DNA of 6,559 nucleotides from Gammaproteobacteria bacterium (GTDB lineage: Bacteria; Pseudomonadota; Gammaproteobacteria; Eutrophobiales; Eutrophobiaceae): NCBI GenBank assembly GCA_009843675.1, contig VYCZ01000166.1, positions 1 to 6,559 on the forward strand, given 5' to 3'. A program made the position numbers and the translations under genes. How positions within the stretch are numbered: the first letter of the stretch is position 1; the number at the start of each line of letters is the position of its first letter. Under the pieces are notes generated by a model. It was given only the letters and a program-made list of their open reading frames with translations. It ran no database searches and had not been told where the DNA came from. Below are positions 5,256 through 6,559 of the stretch, in pieces.

Positions 5256-5256
5256 A

Positions 5257-5811
5257 TCACCAGGCCTCGGGCGGTTCGATATGCGCCAGGTAGGGAATAC
5301 CCAAGTCCGCAAAACCTTCCATGGTGCCATACACCACGTCCACTGCATCATTGCGCAGCGCGTGATAGACCAGCGGCGGCGGCGGGCCGATCCAGCCCGG
5401 TACGTTTCCGTCCCGGAGGGATTCGATCAGTGATACCGCGCCGGCCTGATCGAGTTCAACGATACTCTTGCCATATACCGTCTCGCTCACCCGGCTTAAT
5501 TCCGCCAGCGCCGACCGGTAGAAGTCCGGGAAGGGCTGTTCCAGTTCGAAACACTTGATGAACAGCATGCTGTCGGCGGGGTCGAGCGACAACTGGCTGT
5601 CCACAAAATGCGCAACGCCGTTTCCCCTGGCGCCGGACAACAAATGCTCACAGATTGCTTCCAGGGTATCGACTTCCTCCCGGTTCAGGACTGAAAAGGG
5701 AATGTCCCCTGCATAAGCCTCGCGCGGGGTCAGCAGCATCGCCCTGCCCGCCACGGTAAAGGTGACGGCAAGGCCTGACTGCCTGATGAAGTTTCGACGA
5801 CTAATGGACAT
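5257..5811 (-). CDS. Gluconate 2-dehydrogenase subunit 3-like protein with Tat signal
   Basis: This 184-residue small subunit is of the gluconate_2-dh3 type (PF13618-like). Residues 2-10 (SISRRNFIR) are a twin-arginine motif, followed by a hydrophobic stretch and an A-x-A type cleavage region near AYAGD (about 35). The body contains LEAICEHLLSG and ends with YGTMEGFADLGIPYLAHIEPPEAW, the expected C-terminal pattern. In this family the small subunit carries the folded flavoprotein across the membrane by the Tat pathway, which fits the signal-less GMC subunit one base downstream. I chose the ATG at 5811-5809; TTG codons at 5820 and 5817 are in frame but add nothing. The ribosome binding site is weak. 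The cytochrome c subunit often found in such complexes is absent from this window. Confidence 0.88.
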   Translation of the reverse strand: MSISRRNFIRQSGLAVTFTVAGRAMLLTPREAYAGDIPFSVLNREEVDTLEAICEHLLSGARGNGVAHFVDSQLSLDPADSMLFIKCFELEQPFPDFYRSALAELSRVSETVYGKSIVELDQAGAVSLIESLRDGNVPGWIGPPPPLVYHALRNDAVDVVYGTMEGFADLGIPYLAHIEPPEAW

Positions 5812-5853
5812 CTTCAACAATATATCAAAAATGGCGCGCCCCGAGAGATATAA

Positions 5854-6559
5854 CTAACGGCTCAATAGTTCCAGCACGTTCTGCACGAAGAAGAAACCAT
5901 AGAACAGGGCGGTACAGCCGACCAGTCCCCGCGCCCACCAGGGGCTTCTGACGGCCCGGGGCAGGGCCTTGTGGTTGAGCAACAGGATATGAATGGCGCT
6001 GACGACCAGGATAAACCCGGCGACGTTGGAGGAAATCAGCACCAACGCCCTGGGCTGGGCCAGGGTGATGGCGATGCATCCCCACAGCACGAAGGCGCCC
6101 AGCAGGCAATAATACAGGCGCCGTATGTCGTTGCCGGCCAGCCGCCTGACGCGCCCACTCATGCTCCAGACAAGGTCGGTATTGACACGCGCCATCATGT
6201 CGATAGTGACCAACTGGCTGCCGAACAGTATCCAGAAGCCGTTTACCAGGGTAACGAAACCCAGTAATTCACCTCCCTCACGGGCAAGATATTCGGCCTG
6301 GAACGCGCCTATGGCGAGACCGCTCAATTCCGTCCCCGCGGGAACGACATGCGCCGCCAGGATACAGTTCAGAAACATCCCGACAAAACAGCCCGCGGCC
6401 CAGACCAGTACCTGGTCACAGCGCACATACTGCCACCATACCCGCCAGCGCGCCATGTTGGTCTCGTTCGCAGGAAAGACACTGCCGACGGGTGATACCA
6501 CCACCTTCCTGCCGCCGATCAGGGTCGGGATGTATCCGACCTCGCGCCCCATGCCTATT
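5854..6559 (-). CDS. Nramp-family divalent metal transporter-like protein, C-terminal part
   Basis: The reading frame stays open to the window edge, so the true start lies outside. An ATG at 6552 is in frame but likely internal. The visible part, about 234 residues, resembles the C-terminal half of a divergent Nramp-type transporter branch. It has PVGSVFPANETNMARWRVWWQYVRCDQ followed by hydrophobic segments at about 47-71, 96-117, 147-166, 169-193 and 208-226 (numbered from the ATG). These include GFWILFGSQL, LWGCIAITLAQP and SNVAGFILVVSAIHILLLNHKALP. Such proteins are inner-membrane permeases for Mn2+/Fe2+ or related ions. The metal-site motifs of the first and sixth helices are mostly outside the window, so the substrate cannot be judged. 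The gap to the next gene is 42 bases, so it may be in the same operon as the dehydrogenase. Confidence 0.7.
   Translation of the reverse strand, partial: IGMGREVGYIPTLIGGRKVVVSPVGSVFPANETNMARWRVWWQYVRCDQVLVWAAGCFVGMFLNCILAAHVVPAGTELSGLAIGAFQAEYLAREGGELLGFVTLVNGFWILFGSQLVTIDMMARVNTDLVWSMSGRVRRLAGNDIRRLYYCLLGAFVLWGCIAITLAQPRALVLISSNVAGFILVVSAIHILLLNHKALPRAVRSPWWARGLVGCTALFYGFFFVQNVLELLSR

Noticed and set aside
5256..5351. Upstream extension of the GMC gene to an ATG at 5351
   Set aside because: The extra 32 residues are Trp/Pro-rich and are an alternate-frame reading of the subunit 3 gene; the ATG at 5255 sits right before the FAD-binding motif.

Overview
The window looks like chromosomal DNA of a moderately GC-rich proteobacterium, most likely an uncultured gammaproteobacterium. 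The taxonomic guess rests on a YceI/cytochrome b561 pair like the E. coli yceI-yceJ arrangement, a Tat-exported gluconate-dehydrogenase-type enzyme, and cadherin-like surface-protein repeats. It cannot be settled from this sequence. Every gene I can support is on the minus strand, so transcription runs from high to low coordinates.

Positions 6559-3684 hold a metabolic block. First comes the C-terminal half of an Nramp-type metal transporter, cut by the window edge. It is followed by a Tat-signal gluconate 2-dehydrogenase subunit 3-like protein and a GMC flavoprotein separated by one base. The flavoprotein carries a C-x5-C-x3-C-P motif like the [3Fe-4S] site of bacterial FAD-dependent glucose dehydrogenases. 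The two most likely form a periplasmic FAD/Fe-S sugar or alcohol dehydrogenase, with the small subunit supplying the Tat signal.

Positions 3671-2451 hold a YceI-family periplasmic lipid-binding protein with its own -10 box and strong ribosome binding site. A four-helix cytochrome b561 follows 34 bases downstream.

Positions 2272-889 are the most unusual part: four very small membrane-anchored coiled-coil proteins, all in one orientation. Two (A1, A2) are near-identical, with an N-terminal membrane anchor. They differ by one exact heptad (21 bases) and lie in a direct repeat that spans promoter, ribosome binding site and gene and ends just past the stop codon. The other two (B1, B2) resemble the DUF1640/CCDC90 family. 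They share an almost identical C-terminal membrane anchor but have different N-terminal parts. The order along the minus strand is A2-B2-B1-A1. B1 appears to be leaderless.

Positions 860-1 hold the 5' part of a secreted surface protein. Its start region contains a tandem array of a 7-base unit, a candidate phase-variation switch. The frame is closed by a TAG at 25-27, yet the codons after the TAG continue a typical cadherin-like repeat, so the gene seems interrupted by a single nonsense codon. No RNA genes, CRISPR arrays, transposases or convincing intrinsic terminators were seen.
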